Below the pieces are notes generated by a model. The model was given only the letters and a program-made list of their open reading frames with translations. It made no database searches and was not told the origin of the DNA. A program made the translations under genes and the position numbers. Source: Yoonia sp. (GTDB lineage Bacteria > Pseudomonadota > Alphaproteobacteria > Rhodobacterales > Rhodobacteraceae). From it: DNA of 64,000 nt. Shown here piece after piece: positions 1-8,881 of this stretch (position 1 is its first letter; the number at the start of each line of letters is the position of its first letter). The stretch spans positions 1 to 64,000 of the forward strand of contig JALQUF010000004.1 of NCBI GenBank assembly GCA_023263855.1, written 5' to 3'.

Positions 1-991
1 GAAAAAGTATCAGGTTGTGGGCATCGGTAATGCAATGGTCGATGTCTTGGCGCGGGCCGATGATGCCTTTCTGACAGAGGCCGGCGTTGAAAAGGGGATC
101 ATGCAACTGATCAACATGAACCGTGCGGTCGATCTTTATGCACGTGTTGGCCCCGCCAAGGAAATCAGTGGCGGATCGGCGGCCAATACGATTGCAGGTA
201 TTGCCCAACTGGGGGGGCGCACGGCCTATGTGGGCAAGGTGAAAGATGACCAGCTGGGTCAGATTTTTGCCCACGACCTGCGCGCGCAGGGTGCGACCTA
301 TGAAACCATGATGGCCCCCAAGACAGAAGAGGCCGAAACAGGACGCTGCATCGTGATCGTGACCCCTGACGGGGAACGCTCGATGAACACCTATCTGGGC
401 GTGACCGAGTTCCTGTCGCCCGAAGACATTCGCGAAGACCAGATGGCCGAGGCCGAATGGATCTACCTTGAGGGCTACCGCTTTGACGGACCGGACAGCC
501 ACGCCGCTTTTGCCAAGGCTGTGACGGCCTGCAAAGGGGCGGGGGGGCGTGTGTCCCTGACGCTGTCTGACCCTTTCTGCATTGATCGCCACCGCGACGC
601 CTTTCGCGACATGATCCGCGATCACGTTGATCTGCTGTTTTGTAACCGCGCCGAAATGGGGTCGATGTACCAGACGAATGACTTTGACGCCGCCTTGGCA
701 CAAGCCGCGGCAGAGGTGCCAATCGTCGCTTGTACTGATAGTGAAAACGGCGTGCATGTGCTGGCTGATGGGCAGCGCTGGCATGTCCCTGCGGTGCCGA
801 CTGATATTGTGGACGCAACCGGAGCCGGCGATCTTTTCGCCGGAGCATTCCTGTGGGGTCTGACCAATGGGCATGATCTGCAAACCTGCGCCAAGATGGG
901 CAATACCGCCGCGTCAGAGGTGATCAGCCATATCGGCGCGCGGCCCGAGGCGGACCTGACCGCATTGTTCAAACAGCAGGGACTGCTTTGA
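1..991 (+). CDS. PfkB-family kinase, adenosine kinase-like (5' end at window edge)
   Basis: A ribokinase/PfkB sugar or nucleoside kinase; the best fit is adenosine kinase, which phosphorylates adenosine to AMP in the cytoplasm. The ORF track begins at an internal GTG, but the frame is open upstream and reads KKYQVVGIGNAMVDV. Base 1 would be the G of an ATG, so almost the whole gene is present. Family features are the N-terminal GNAMVD strand, the GGSAANT substrate loop and the C-terminal DATGAGD motif, whose last Asp is the catalytic base and whose GAGD forms the anion hole. The length of about 329 aa is normal. The 3' end overlaps the convergent gene by 23 bp. Substrate choice between adenosine and a sugar is inferred from overall resemblance. 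Confidence 0.85.
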   Translation, partial: KKYQVVGIGNAMVDVLARADDAFLTEAGVEKGIMQLINMNRAVDLYARVGPAKEISGGSAANTIAGIAQLGGRTAYVGKVKDDQLGQIFAHDLRAQGATYETMMAPKTEEAETGRCIVIVTPDGERSMNTYLGVTEFLSPEDIREDQMAEAEWIYLEGYRFDGPDSHAAFAKAVTACKGAGGRVSLTLSDPFCIDRHRDAFRDMIRDHVDLLFCNRAEMGSMYQTNDFDAALAQAAAEVPIVACTDSENGVHVLADGQRWHVPAVPTDIVDATGAGDLFAGAFLWGLTNGHDLQTCAKMGNTAASEVISHIGARPEADLTALFKQQGLL

Positions 992-1676
992 GCCAAAGCG
1001 CATCCAGTGCGTCTATGGCAGCCGTGTCAAAGCGGCTCTCCTCTTTCCAGTATTTGCCCGAAGGCACCACATAATCCAGCCGCGCCTCTTCAGCGAGGGC
1101 GGCATCGACGATATTTCGGTCTATCGCCGCGGGTCTTGCGCCAACCACATCCGCCGCAGTTGACCGCGGAAACACCAACCGGCTTTCATCTTGCGACAGG
1201 TTCACCATGGCGCAACCTTGCCGCGCTGCAATGGCCATCAAACGCGCCGACTTCGCCTCGAGTGACCGCAGCGTGATATCCGCGCGCAATGGATCAGCGG
1301 TGCCTGTGCCGTAAAAGTGGGTGTTGCTGGCCTGTGCATAGACCATGTCACAGCCCAAAACAGCAATCACGCGGGGTTTCAAAGCGGCCAAAGCCCAATA
1401 GGACGCCGTGAAGGCCATGGTCCCGCCAGCATAAACAAAGCCGCCATAGGTGTTCTGCAAGGGGACATAATCTGCGGCCCGCACGATCCGCTGGTGTGCC
1501 GCAATTTCAACTGGCATCCGCGCGGCCGGAAAATCATCAGGGTGAATCAGATCGTCCCAATCGGGTCGCACCGCCCAGGCGTTGTTGATTGCCACAATGC
1601 GGTCAAACGGATCGCGCGGCCACGTGCGGCAGTTCACAACATTCGGGCCGCTGCCCAAGATCAGCACAATCGACAT
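969..1676 (-). CDS. uncharacterised Rossmann-like protein, 235 aa
   Basis: I do not recognise a characterised family. The N-terminus VLILGSGPNV looks like a nucleotide-binding Rossmann beta-loop-alpha turn, followed by a conserved-looking stretch with VAINNAW and HPDDFP. There is no signal peptide or membrane span, so it should be cytoplasmic. It resembles proteins found near polysaccharide and glycosyltransferase genes, such as MptE/DUF115-like proteins, but that is only a general impression. It lies downstream of the sulfotransferase on the same strand, with a structured repeat between them, so it may be part of a surface-glycan gene set. Its 3' end runs 23 bp into the end of the kinase gene. 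Confidence 0.6.
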   Translation of the reverse strand: MSIVLILGSGPNVVNCRTWPRDPFDRIVAINNAWAVRPDWDDLIHPDDFPAARMPVEIAAHQRIVRAADYVPLQNTYGGFVYAGGTMAFTASYWALAALKPRVIAVLGCDMVYAQASNTHFYGTGTADPLRADITLRSLEAKSARLMAIAARQGCAMVNLSQDESRLVFPRSTAADVVGARPAAIDRNIVDAALAEEARLDYVVPSGKYWKEESRFDTAAIDALDALWLKAVPAV

Positions 1677-1755
1677 GTCTCGCGTTCCTTCATCCTCGAC
1701 CTCTCGGAGTTAGGCTGATCGGAAAGGCTGTCGAGCCCTGGTCTTCTCATGTTCT

Positions 1756-1802
1756 AAAATACCTTCGGGGGGAGGCGAAGCCGAGGGGGCAGACGGCCCC
1801 CT
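1756..1802. repeat. two-hairpin intergenic repeat, copy 1
   Basis: The element AAAATACCTT is followed by a G-rich hairpin around GGCGAAGCC and a second hairpin GGGGGC-AGACG-GCCCCC. Copy 2 lies at 12786-12833 with the same order of parts. Read on the minus strand it starts shortly after the stop codon of the sulfotransferase gene and ends in AAGGTATTTT, so it is placed to fold in that gene's 3' untranslated RNA. Confidence 0.75.
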
Positions 1803-1828
1803 GACCACCTCCGTCAAAGGCACTCTCG

Positions 1829-2647
1829 CTAGCCAAGCTTCGCGTGAACCTCATCAAGATCGATCTCGTCAACAGGCATTTTGTTTGCAGGATTTTCGAA
1901 ATCATATTTGAAAATCCGGAAGTCCCGCTTGTAGATCTCATAAACAATATGCATCGACAAATCGTCGAAATAATCCTCGACAGGGTGCGCACGTTTGGGT
2001 CCGTGCCCTTCGCTTTCGTTGAAGCGGGGGATCTGGGCCAGATCAATCGGGTGCTTGGTTTCAATCCCGTTCAGGACGTCTTGCATCCCTTCGTTGAATT
2101 TTTCGGTCCAAAAAATGTTGTCATACCGCCCGCCATTCACAATGAAAGTCGAGATATGGCCGGACATGGCCGACCAGTGGATGTCGGGCTCCATTGGCCG
2201 CCGCCAGCGGATCGTATCGCGGGCAAACAGCAAAAAGCGCCGAAAGCTCTTGATCTGGTCGAACGCAAAGCCGTTGTCGGGGTCGCCCACCTCAATCCCG
2301 TATTTCTGGATCAGAAGCGGAACCAGATTTCCGCGATAGTATTTTCCATTCCGCTGCACGCCGCAGATCTTGTCAAAGAACGATGACAGGATGCGCGTGT
2401 AGGGATTACGCACACAGGTAAAGGCATAACTCTCGTGTGCCTTGACGTTGGCCTCGATCAGCGGCTTGCTTTCATCCATGGCCCATTTGTGAATGCCGGA
2501 TTTCGCATCATGGATATCGCCGTCGAAAAATTCGCCATGATCAGAATAATACATGATCTGCCCGATGGTCGAACACGCACACTTGGGCACCACGCGGTAG
2601 ACCACGCTTTCGCTTTGGGTCATCCATGTTCCTGGAAAATTCGCCAC
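1829..2647 (-). CDS. sulfotransferase family protein
   Basis: A PAPS-dependent sulfotransferase of the carbohydrate type (Sulfotransfer_2-like), transferring sulfate from PAPS to a glycan or other acceptor. The 5'-phosphosulfate-binding loop is VPKCACSTIGQ at residues 21-31, with the Cys-rich form typical of this branch. The 3'-phosphate-binding element is RNPYTRILSSFFDK around residues 80-93. The GTG start is chosen because AGGAGAG lies six bases upstream; an internal ATG at 2623 also has an AGGA. No signal peptide is seen. The neighbouring glycosyltransferase on the other strand suggests a shared role in sulfated surface glycan assembly, which is inference. The acceptor is unknown. Confidence 0.8.
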   Translation of the reverse strand: MANFPGTWMTQSESVVYRVVPKCACSTIGQIMYYSDHGEFFDGDIHDAKSGIHKWAMDESKPLIEANVKAHESYAFTCVRNPYTRILSSFFDKICGVQRNGKYYRGNLVPLLIQKYGIEVGDPDNGFAFDQIKSFRRFLLFARDTIRWRRPMEPDIHWSAMSGHISTFIVNGGRYDNIFWTEKFNEGMQDVLNGIETKHPIDLAQIPRFNESEGHGPKRAHPVEDYFDDLSMHIVYEIYKRDFRIFKYDFENPANKMPVDEIDLDEVHAKLG

Positions 2648-2758
2648 GGGTGCTCTCCTGCCGATGCTTTGTCTCTTTCAAAGCAAAGAAACCCTGTCAC
2701 TTCAATGTCTGTTCGCGTTATGACACCCTCGATCGTAGCAAGGAGCGCATAATTACTG

Positions 2759-4336
2759 ATGGCACGTGTCGCCTTTATTCTACTTTGTCACAAAAATCCG
2801 GCTGCGATTATTCAGCAGGCGGAACAATTGACGGCAGCAGGCGACTATATCGCGATTCACTTTGATGCATCTGCGTCGGCGCAGGATTATCAGACGATCC
2901 AGGCCGCACTTGGCGACAACCCCAATGTGGCATTCGCCAAGCGCCGCGTGAAATGTGGCTGGGGAGAGTGGAGCCTTGTGCAAGCCACACTGCACGCGAT
3001 TGAGGCTGCAGTGGGTGCCTTCCCGCGTGCGACGCATTTCTACATGGTGTCGGGCGATTGTATGCCCATCAAGTCAGCCGGTTTTGCGCATCAATTGCTG
3101 GACGAACATGACGTTGACTACATCGAGAGCCATGATTTCTTTGACAGCAACTGGATCAAGACAGGCTTTCGCGAAGAGCGCCTGATCTACCGCCATTTCT
3201 TTAACGAACGCACTCAAAAACGGCGCTTCTATACAGCGCTGGAGCTGCAAAAGCGCTTTAAGATGATCCGCAAAATTCCTGAGGATTTGCAGATCATGAT
3301 CGGCAGCCAATGGTGGTGCCTGCGCCGCCAGACCGTTGAGGCGGTGCTTGAGTTTGCCTATGCGCGCCGCGACGTGATGCGCTTTTTCCGCACGACATGG
3401 ATTCCCGACGAGACATTCTTTCAGACCCTCGTTCGCCATCTGGTGCCTGCGCGCGAGATTGAGAACCGCACACTGACGTTTCTGATGTTTACCGATTACG
3501 GCATGCCGGTGACGTTCTACAACGATCACTATGATCTGTTGTTGGGGCAGGGGGCGCTCTTTGCCCGCAAGATCAGCCCCGAGGCTGATGATCTGCGCTC
3601 CCGTCTTGGCGCGCTCTATGCCAGCGACCGGATGGATTTTGTGATCTCGGATGAAGGGCGCAATCTGTTCGCTTTTCTTTCCGGGCGTGGCCGTATTGGC
3701 CGCCGGTTCGCGCCACGTTTTTGGGAAAATGACACCACTCTGGGCCGTAGCCGCGAGTTGATGATTATTGCGTGCAAGAAATGGCATGTGGCCAAGCGTC
3801 TGGTCGCAGCGATCAGGCATCACACGAATGTGCCGGCGCTTGAATATCTCTTCAATGAAGATGACACAGACCTGCCTGATCTGGGCGGCATCGAGAGTTC
3901 GCTGCCAAAGCGCGGCCGCCACCGGCGCGCCCTGATGCGCATGCTGTTTGACCACTACGACAGCGACAGGCTCGTGATTTGTCTTGATACCGCCAGCCTT
4001 GATTTGATGGCCGATTTCTTTGCTGATCGCGCGACGGTGCGTCTGCTGGAAATCGAATGCAGCTTTGATGATAGCTATCTGGTTGGCCACGCCATGCGCG
4101 TTGGCCTTGCCGGTCCGCAAACGAGCGAGGCAACTCTGGCGCGGCTATTGCCCACGATCCGCCATGACATGATTTATGAGCGCGATGCGATCCGCGATGC
4201 CAAGTTTGCCCATACGACCCGGATCAAGGAATCCGCCACGTCCGACGAGAACGCGCAGGCCATCGCCCAGTTTTTGAGTGTCTCGCCGGACATTGCCCGT
4301 ACACTTGCCGATACACCCTATCTTTTTGTTGATTGA
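2759..4336 (+). CDS. GT14-type beta-1,6-N-acetylglucosaminyltransferase-like protein with C-terminal DUF5928-like region
   Basis: Residues 1 to about 280 match the core-2/I-branching (GT14, Branch) glycosyltransferase fold. FILLCHKNP opens the domain, then come HFDAS, VKCGWGEWS and YMVSGDCMPIK near residue 100. The remaining roughly 240 residues form an extra C-terminal region that fits the DUF5928 extension of Rhodobacteraceae homologues. Length is 525 aa; no signal peptide or membrane segment is visible. AAGGAG lies 13 bases before the ATG. The divergent neighbour is a sulfotransferase, and the HIT gene starts nine bases after the stop. Likely role: glycosylation of an exported polysaccharide or surface glycan; donor and acceptor cannot be told from sequence. 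Confidence 0.8.
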   Translation: MARVAFILLCHKNPAAIIQQAEQLTAAGDYIAIHFDASASAQDYQTIQAALGDNPNVAFAKRRVKCGWGEWSLVQATLHAIEAAVGAFPRATHFYMVSGDCMPIKSAGFAHQLLDEHDVDYIESHDFFDSNWIKTGFREERLIYRHFFNERTQKRRFYTALELQKRFKMIRKIPEDLQIMIGSQWWCLRRQTVEAVLEFAYARRDVMRFFRTTWIPDETFFQTLVRHLVPAREIENRTLTFLMFTDYGMPVTFYNDHYDLLLGQGALFARKISPEADDLRSRLGALYASDRMDFVISDEGRNLFAFLSGRGRIGRRFAPRFWENDTTLGRSRELMIIACKKWHVAKRLVAAIRHHTNVPALEYLFNEDDTDLPDLGGIESSLPKRGRHRRALMRMLFDHYDSDRLVICLDTASLDLMADFFADRATVRLLEIECSFDDSYLVGHAMRVGLAGPQTSEATLARLLPTIRHDMIYERDAIRDAKFAHTTRIKESATSDENAQAIAQFLSVSPDIARTLADTPYLFVD

Positions 4337-4344
4337 GGACCCCG

Positions 4345-4704
4345 ATGGAATACGCCTACGACGACCAGAATATCTTTGCCAAGATCCTGCGCGGAGAGAT
4401 CCCGAACAAGACAGTTTACGAAAACGACTATGCTTTGGCCTTTGAAGACATTGCGCCGCAAGCGCCTGTGCATGTGTTGGTTATCCCCAAAGGGGCCTAT
4501 GTCAGCCTTGATCACTTTGCCCGTGATGCGTCAGCCGAAGAACACCACGGTTTTATGCAGGCTGTCGCAGAGGTCTGCCGTATCATGGACGTGGAGGCAG
4601 GCTTTCGCAGCATTGCAAACACCCGCGTGCACGGCGTCCAGGACGTGCCCCACTATCACATGCACATCATTGGCGGGCGTCAGCTTGGGCGGATGCTACA
4701 GTAG
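4345..4704 (+). CDS. HIT (histidine triad) nucleotide-binding protein
   Basis: A 119-residue HINT-type HIT protein, a small dimeric nucleoside phosphoramidate/AMP-lysine hydrolase. The catalytic HxHxH triad is HYHMHI at residues 103-107, and the N-terminal half has the usual IFAKILRGEIP and FEDIAPQAPVHVLVIPK segments. The ORF track starts at a TTG overlapping the previous stop, but the ATG at 4345 is preferred because GAGG lies about six bases upstream and homologues begin near this point. It probably shares a transcript with the glycosyltransferase, from whose stop codon it is nine bases away. Confidence 0.92.
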   Translation: MEYAYDDQNIFAKILRGEIPNKTVYENDYALAFEDIAPQAPVHVLVIPKGAYVSLDHFARDASAEEHHGFMQAVAEVCRIMDVEAGFRSIANTRVHGVQDVPHYHMHIIGGRQLGRMLQ

Positions 4705-4709
4705 CACGC

Positions 4710-5639
4710 TCACCGTGACGACGTCAGGGAGATGAAAACGTCTTCGAGGTCCGCTTCTTCGGATTTGATATCCTTGATCGCAATTCCGGCTTCGCGCACC
4801 AATGACAACACTTGGTCAGCGGCTGTTTTGCCGCTTTGATACGTGAAAGCCAGCGTGCCGTTTGCATTCTTCTTTCCTGTGATCGTCTCGGGCAGATCGG
4901 GCAGGTCGGCGTCTGTATCAGGGGTAATCACCAGCGTTTTGCTGTCCAGTTGCCCCAGCAGGTTGGCGGTACTGTCGCGGATAATCACTTCGCCGTGGTT
5001 GATGATCGCGATCTCGTCGCACATTTCCTCGGCCTCTTCGAGGTAATGTGTCGTCAAAATGATGGTCATGCCCTGTTCGTTCAGTTTGCGGACGTTCTGC
5101 CAAAGCATGTTGCGCAATTCGATATCCACACCGGCTGTCGGTTCATCCAAGACAAGAACCTGTGGCGAATGGACCAACGCCTTACCCAGCAGCAGCCTGC
5201 GCCGCATACCGCCAGAAAGTGAGCGCGCGTAGGCGTCCGCTTTGTCGGTCAGTCCGATCAGGTCGAGAATTTCATCTGTTTTGCGCTGGTGTTTTGGCAC
5301 ACCGTAAAGCCCTGCCTGCACGTCCAAAGACCCGGCCGGTGTAAAGAACGGGTCCAGATGCGGCTCTTGCGGCATGACCCCGATGGCGGCCCGGGATTGG
5401 CGCGGGTTCTTGTCTTGGTCGAACCCCCAGATTTTCACAGTTCCCGCCGATTTCACAACCAGCCCCGCCAGAATATTGATCAGCGTTGATTTGCCCGCAC
5501 CGTTCGGCCCCAAAAGCCCAAAGATGCTGCCGCGCGGAATATCGAGGTCGATGCCCTTTAGCGCCTCTTTCGCGGGGCTGCGTCCGGTGGCGGCGTATGT
5601 CTTTCGCAAGCCTTGAATTTCTATCGCGTTGTCGCTCAT
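4710..5639 (-). CDS. ABC transporter ATP-binding protein, ABC-2/NodI-type
   Basis: A single ABC ATPase of the drug/polysaccharide-export (CcmA/NodI) class. Walker A is GLLGPNGAGKST at residues 41-52, the Q-loop is VMPQEP, the signature is LSGGMRRR, Walker B is VLVLDEP, and the switch His is in ILTTHYLEE. Residues beyond about 220 form the extra C-terminal domain common in this class. Length is 309 aa, with no membrane segments. No ABC-2 permease gene is next to it here, so it is an orphan ATPase or its permease is encoded elsewhere. It converges with the HIT gene, five bases apart. Confidence 0.9.
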   Translation of the reverse strand: MSDNAIEIQGLRKTYAATGRSPAKEALKGIDLDIPRGSIFGLLGPNGAGKSTLINILAGLVVKSAGTVKIWGFDQDKNPRQSRAAIGVMPQEPHLDPFFTPAGSLDVQAGLYGVPKHQRKTDEILDLIGLTDKADAYARSLSGGMRRRLLLGKALVHSPQVLVLDEPTAGVDIELRNMLWQNVRKLNEQGMTIILTTHYLEEAEEMCDEIAIINHGEVIIRDSTANLLGQLDSKTLVITPDTDADLPDLPETITGKKNANGTLAFTYQSGKTAADQVLSLVREAGIAIKDIKSEEADLEDVFISLTSSR

Positions 5640-5726
5640 GCCGTCTTTCCCCCTGCCCGCGTCTGCGGTATGTCTGATGCAGACTTAAGGCGGGGCGCGC
5701 CCCGCGGCAACCAGATGAGAGTATTC

Positions 5727-5906
5727 ATGTCCACACCTGTACCAGAGACCCGCATTGTTCAAGAATGGCGTGTGGCCTGTGACGGCGGCGAAGGTGCGCT
5801 GGGTCATCCGCGTGTTTGGTTGCAGATCCCTAAAGAACAGGGGTGGATCGAATGCCCTTATTGCGATGCCAAGCTGGTGCATAAGGACTTTGAGGGCAAA
5901 GTCTAA
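5727..5906 (+). CDS. small zinc-finger (CHCC) protein
   Basis: A 59-residue zf-CHCC protein, related to the NDUFS6 zinc-finger subunit family. The probable zinc ligands are Cys18, His27, Cys43 and Cys46, in the pattern RVACDGG, ALGHPRV and CPYC. The track ORF runs further upstream, but the ATG at 5727 (MSTPVPETRIVQEW) fits the family; an ATG at 5715 is the alternative. Bacterial members are very small, often lie near respiratory or lipid genes, and their role is poorly defined. Divergent from the ABC ATPase. Confidence 0.8.
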   Translation: MSTPVPETRIVQEWRVACDGGEGALGHPRVWLQIPKEQGWIECPYCDAKLVHKDFEGKV

Positions 5907-6012
5907 ACGGCTATCCATTTCCACGATCATCTGCGGCGTAAGACAGAAGGTCACTGGCACCGCACGACAGATCATGGCAAAAGTCAGCCAAGCAATGTGG
6001 GGATGATGTCAG

Positions 6013-8829
6013 ATGGAAATGAAATTCGGAAAAGGGTGTCACCTGCATCTCATTGATGGATCGGCGTTCATCTTTCGCGCTTACCATGCGCTTCCGCCTT
6101 TGACACGCAAATCTGACGGCTTGCCCATTGGGGCGGTCAGCGGTTTTGTGAACATGCTGCAACGCTATGTTGACGGGAACAATGGTGCCGATGCCGCGAC
6201 CCATGTGGCGGTGATCTTTGATAAGGGCAGCCATACGTTCCGCAACGATATGTACGACCAATACAAGGCGAACCGTGACGCCATGCCAGAGGATTTGCGC
6301 CCGCAAATTCCCCTGACCCGGGTTGCCACAAAAGCCTTCAATATCGCTTGCGAAGAGATGGAGGGGTTTGAGGCCGATGATATCATCGCGACCCTCGCCC
6401 ATCAGGCGCGCGATGCGGGGGGGCGTGTCACAATCGTGTCGTCTGACAAGGACTTGATGCAGTTGGTCGGCGATGGCGTTGAAATGCTTGATCCGATGAA
6501 GAACAAGCGTATCGATAGCGATGGTGTGGTCGAGAAATTTGGCGTCGGTCCCGCGCGTGTGGTGGACGTACAGGCGCTGGCCGGCGATAGCGTTGATAAC
6601 GTGCCGGGTGCGCCGGGGATCGGGATCAAGACGGCGGCGCTGCTGATCAACGAGTTTGGCGATCTTGAAAGCCTTCTCGACCGCGCTGAAGAGATCAAGC
6701 AGCCCAAGCGCCGCCAGACCTTGATAGAGAACCGCGAACAGATCGAGCTGTCCAAGAAGCTGGTCCAGCTTGATTGCGATATGAAGCTGGATTTCAGTCT
6801 GGACGATCTGGAAGTGCGCGACCCTGATCCAGAAGTTCTGATGGGGTTCCTTGCCGAGATGGAATTCCGCACGGCATCCAAGCGGATCGCCGAAAAGCTG
6901 GGGATCGAGCCGCCAGTGATTGAAGCCACTGCACCCGCTGCGGCCGAAGTGGCGGCGCCCGAGCAGGTCGGGTTTGACGCCGAGGCCTATGAGTGCGTCA
7001 GCGACGCCGCGGCCTTGCAGGTCTGGATCGACCGTATTCGCGAGCGTGGTTATGTGGCCGTCGATACCGAAACAACGGGCCTGAACGAAATGATCGCCGA
7101 TCTGGTAGGTATCTCGCTATGCGTTGAACCGGGGCAGGCCTGCTATATCCCTTTGACCCATAAATCTGCGGCCTCGGATGATCTGTTTGGATCAGATGAA
7201 ATGGCCGCTGGTCAGATGGGCTTTGATGAATGTCTGGCGATGCTCAAGCCGGTGCTTGAAGACCCTGCGGTCATCAAGATCGGCCAGAACATGAAGTACG
7301 ACACCAAGATTTTCGCGCGTCTGGATATCAACATTGCCCCGATTGATGACACGATGCTGATGTCCTATGCGATGAACGCCGGCAAGCATAACCACGGGAT
7401 GGATACGCTGTCCGAGCGGTATCTGGGCCACACGCCCATTCCGATCAAGCCTCTGTTGGGCAGTGGGAAATCAGCGATTACCTTTGACCGCGTGCCGGTG
7501 GAAGACGCAGTCAAATATGCCGCCGAGGACGCCGATATCACCCTGCGCCTGTGGCAGCAGTTCAAACCGCAGCTGCATGTGAACCGGGTGACAACCGTTT
7601 ATGAAACAATGGAACGCCCGCTGGTACCTGTCTTGGCGCAGATGGAGCGAAACGGCATCAAAGTGGACCGCGATACGCTGAGCCGGATGTCCAATGCTTT
7701 CGCGCAGAAAATGGCGGGGCTTGAAGCGGAAATTCAGGAAATGGCTGGGCGGCCCTTCAACGTAGGCTCGCCCAAGCAATTGGGTGAAATCCTGTTTGAT
7801 GAAATGGGCCTGGAAATGCCCGATGGCAAAAAGCCGTCCACCGGCAAGACCGGCGCTTACTCGACCGGTGCTGATGTGTTGGAAGACCTCGCCACACTGC
7901 ACGACATGCCGCGCCGTATCCTGGATTGGCGGCAGCTCTCCAAACTGAAATCGACCTATACGGATGCGCTGCAAGAGCATATCAACCCAGAGACGGGCCG
8001 TGTCCATACGTCCTATTCTATTGCGGGGGCCAACACGGGGCGTTTGGCCTCAACCGACCCGAACCTGCAAAACATTCCGGTCCGCTCTGAGGAAGGGCGG
8101 CGTATTCGCGAAGCCTTTGTTGCAGAACCCGGCAAGGTGATTGTCAGCCTCGACTATTCCCAGATTGAACTGCGTATTCTGGCCCATATCGCGGGAATTG
8201 ATGCGCTCAAACAAGCGTTTCTGGACGGCATCGACATTCACGCGATGACCGCGTCCGAAATGTTCGATGTGCCACTGGATGAGATGACGCCAGATGTGCG
8301 CCGGCAAGCAAAAGCAATCAACTTCGGGGTTATCTACGGCATTTCCGGCTTTGGTTTGGCCCGTAATTTGCGTATTCCGCGCGGCGAGGCGCAGGGATTC
8401 ATCGACCGCTACTTCGAACGCTTCCCCGGTATCCGCAAATACATGGATGACACCGTCGCCTTTGCCAAAGAAAACGGCTACGTCCAGACGCTCTTTGGGC
8501 GCAAGATCAACACACCCGAGATTGGCGCAAAAGGACCGCAAGCAGGTTTTGCCAAGCGCGCGGCGATCAACGCACCGATCCAAGGCACGGCCGCCGATGT
8601 AATCCGGCGCGCGATGATCCGGATGCCTGCCGCAATTGACGGGTTGCCCGCAAAGATGCTGCTTCAGGTCCATGACGAATTGATCTTTGAGGTCAATGAA
8701 GAGGCTGTGGACGATCTGATCGGCACCGCGCGCGAGGTCATGGAAAACGCCAGCGATCCTGCGGTAAAGCTGGACGTGAAGCTGGCGGTAGATGCAGGGC
8801 AGGGCGCGAACTGGGCTGAGGCGCATTGA
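6013..8829 (+). CDS. polA: DNA polymerase I
   Basis: Full-length three-domain DNA polymerase I, 938 aa, used in Okazaki fragment processing and excision repair. The N-terminal 5'-3' exonuclease spans residues 12-290 (LIDGSAFIFRAYHALP, DDIIATLA). The middle 3'-5' exonuclease keeps the acidic DTETTG motif near residue 353, so proofreading appears intact. The polymerase domain has motif A DYSQIELRILAH, motif B RRQAKAINFGVIYG and motif C QVHDELIFE. The start is either 6013 or the ATG six bases later; a GGGGA lies just upstream. It ends 52 bases before the convergent hsp20 gene, with a terminator hairpin between. Confidence 0.98.
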   Translation: MEMKFGKGCHLHLIDGSAFIFRAYHALPPLTRKSDGLPIGAVSGFVNMLQRYVDGNNGADAATHVAVIFDKGSHTFRNDMYDQYKANRDAMPEDLRPQIPLTRVATKAFNIACEEMEGFEADDIIATLAHQARDAGGRVTIVSSDKDLMQLVGDGVEMLDPMKNKRIDSDGVVEKFGVGPARVVDVQALAGDSVDNVPGAPGIGIKTAALLINEFGDLESLLDRAEEIKQPKRRQTLIENREQIELSKKLVQLDCDMKLDFSLDDLEVRDPDPEVLMGFLAEMEFRTASKRIAEKLGIEPPVIEATAPAAAEVAAPEQVGFDAEAYECVSDAAALQVWIDRIRERGYVAVDTETTGLNEMIADLVGISLCVEPGQACYIPLTHKSAASDDLFGSDEMAAGQMGFDECLAMLKPVLEDPAVIKIGQNMKYDTKIFARLDINIAPIDDTMLMSYAMNAGKHNHGMDTLSERYLGHTPIPIKPLLGSGKSAITFDRVPVEDAVKYAAEDADITLRLWQQFKPQLHVNRVTTVYETMERPLVPVLAQMERNGIKVDRDTLSRMSNAFAQKMAGLEAEIQEMAGRPFNVGSPKQLGEILFDEMGLEMPDGKKPSTGKTGAYSTGADVLEDLATLHDMPRRILDWRQLSKLKSTYTDALQEHINPETGRVHTSYSIAGANTGRLASTDPNLQNIPVRSEEGRRIREAFVAEPGKVIVSLDYSQIELRILAHIAGIDALKQAFLDGIDIHAMTASEMFDVPLDEMTPDVRRQAKAINFGVIYGISGFGLARNLRIPRGEAQGFIDRYFERFPGIRKYMDDTVAFAKENGYVQTLFGRKINTPEIGAKGPQAGFAKRAAINAPIQGTAADVIRRAMIRMPAAIDGLPAKMLLQVHDELIFEVNEEAVDDLIGTAREVMENASDPAVKLDVKLAVDAGQGANWAEAH

Positions 8830-8857
8830 AAAACGCGCCACCCATGAGGGTGACGCG
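8829..8857 (-). terminator. rho-independent terminator of hsp20
   Basis: On the minus strand CGCGTCACCC-TCAT-GGGTGGCGCG folds into a 10-bp stem with one G-U pair and is followed by TTTTT. It lies 25 bases after the hsp20 stop codon and directly behind the polA stop. Confidence 0.85.
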
Positions 8858-8881
8858 CAGACATCATTCTGAACGGAAACC

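Noticed and set aside
165-848. 227-aa minus-strand ORF inside the PfkB kinase gene
   Set aside because: Very Arg/Pro/Ser-rich shadow of a clear coding frame; no motif or ribosome-binding site.
3074-4120. 348-aa minus-strand ORF antisense to the GT14 gene
   Set aside because: The forward frame has clear GT14 motifs and this is its high-GC antisense shadow.
8050-8841. 263-aa minus-strand ORF antisense to polA
   Set aside because: Opposite to the conserved polymerase motifs; no independent support.
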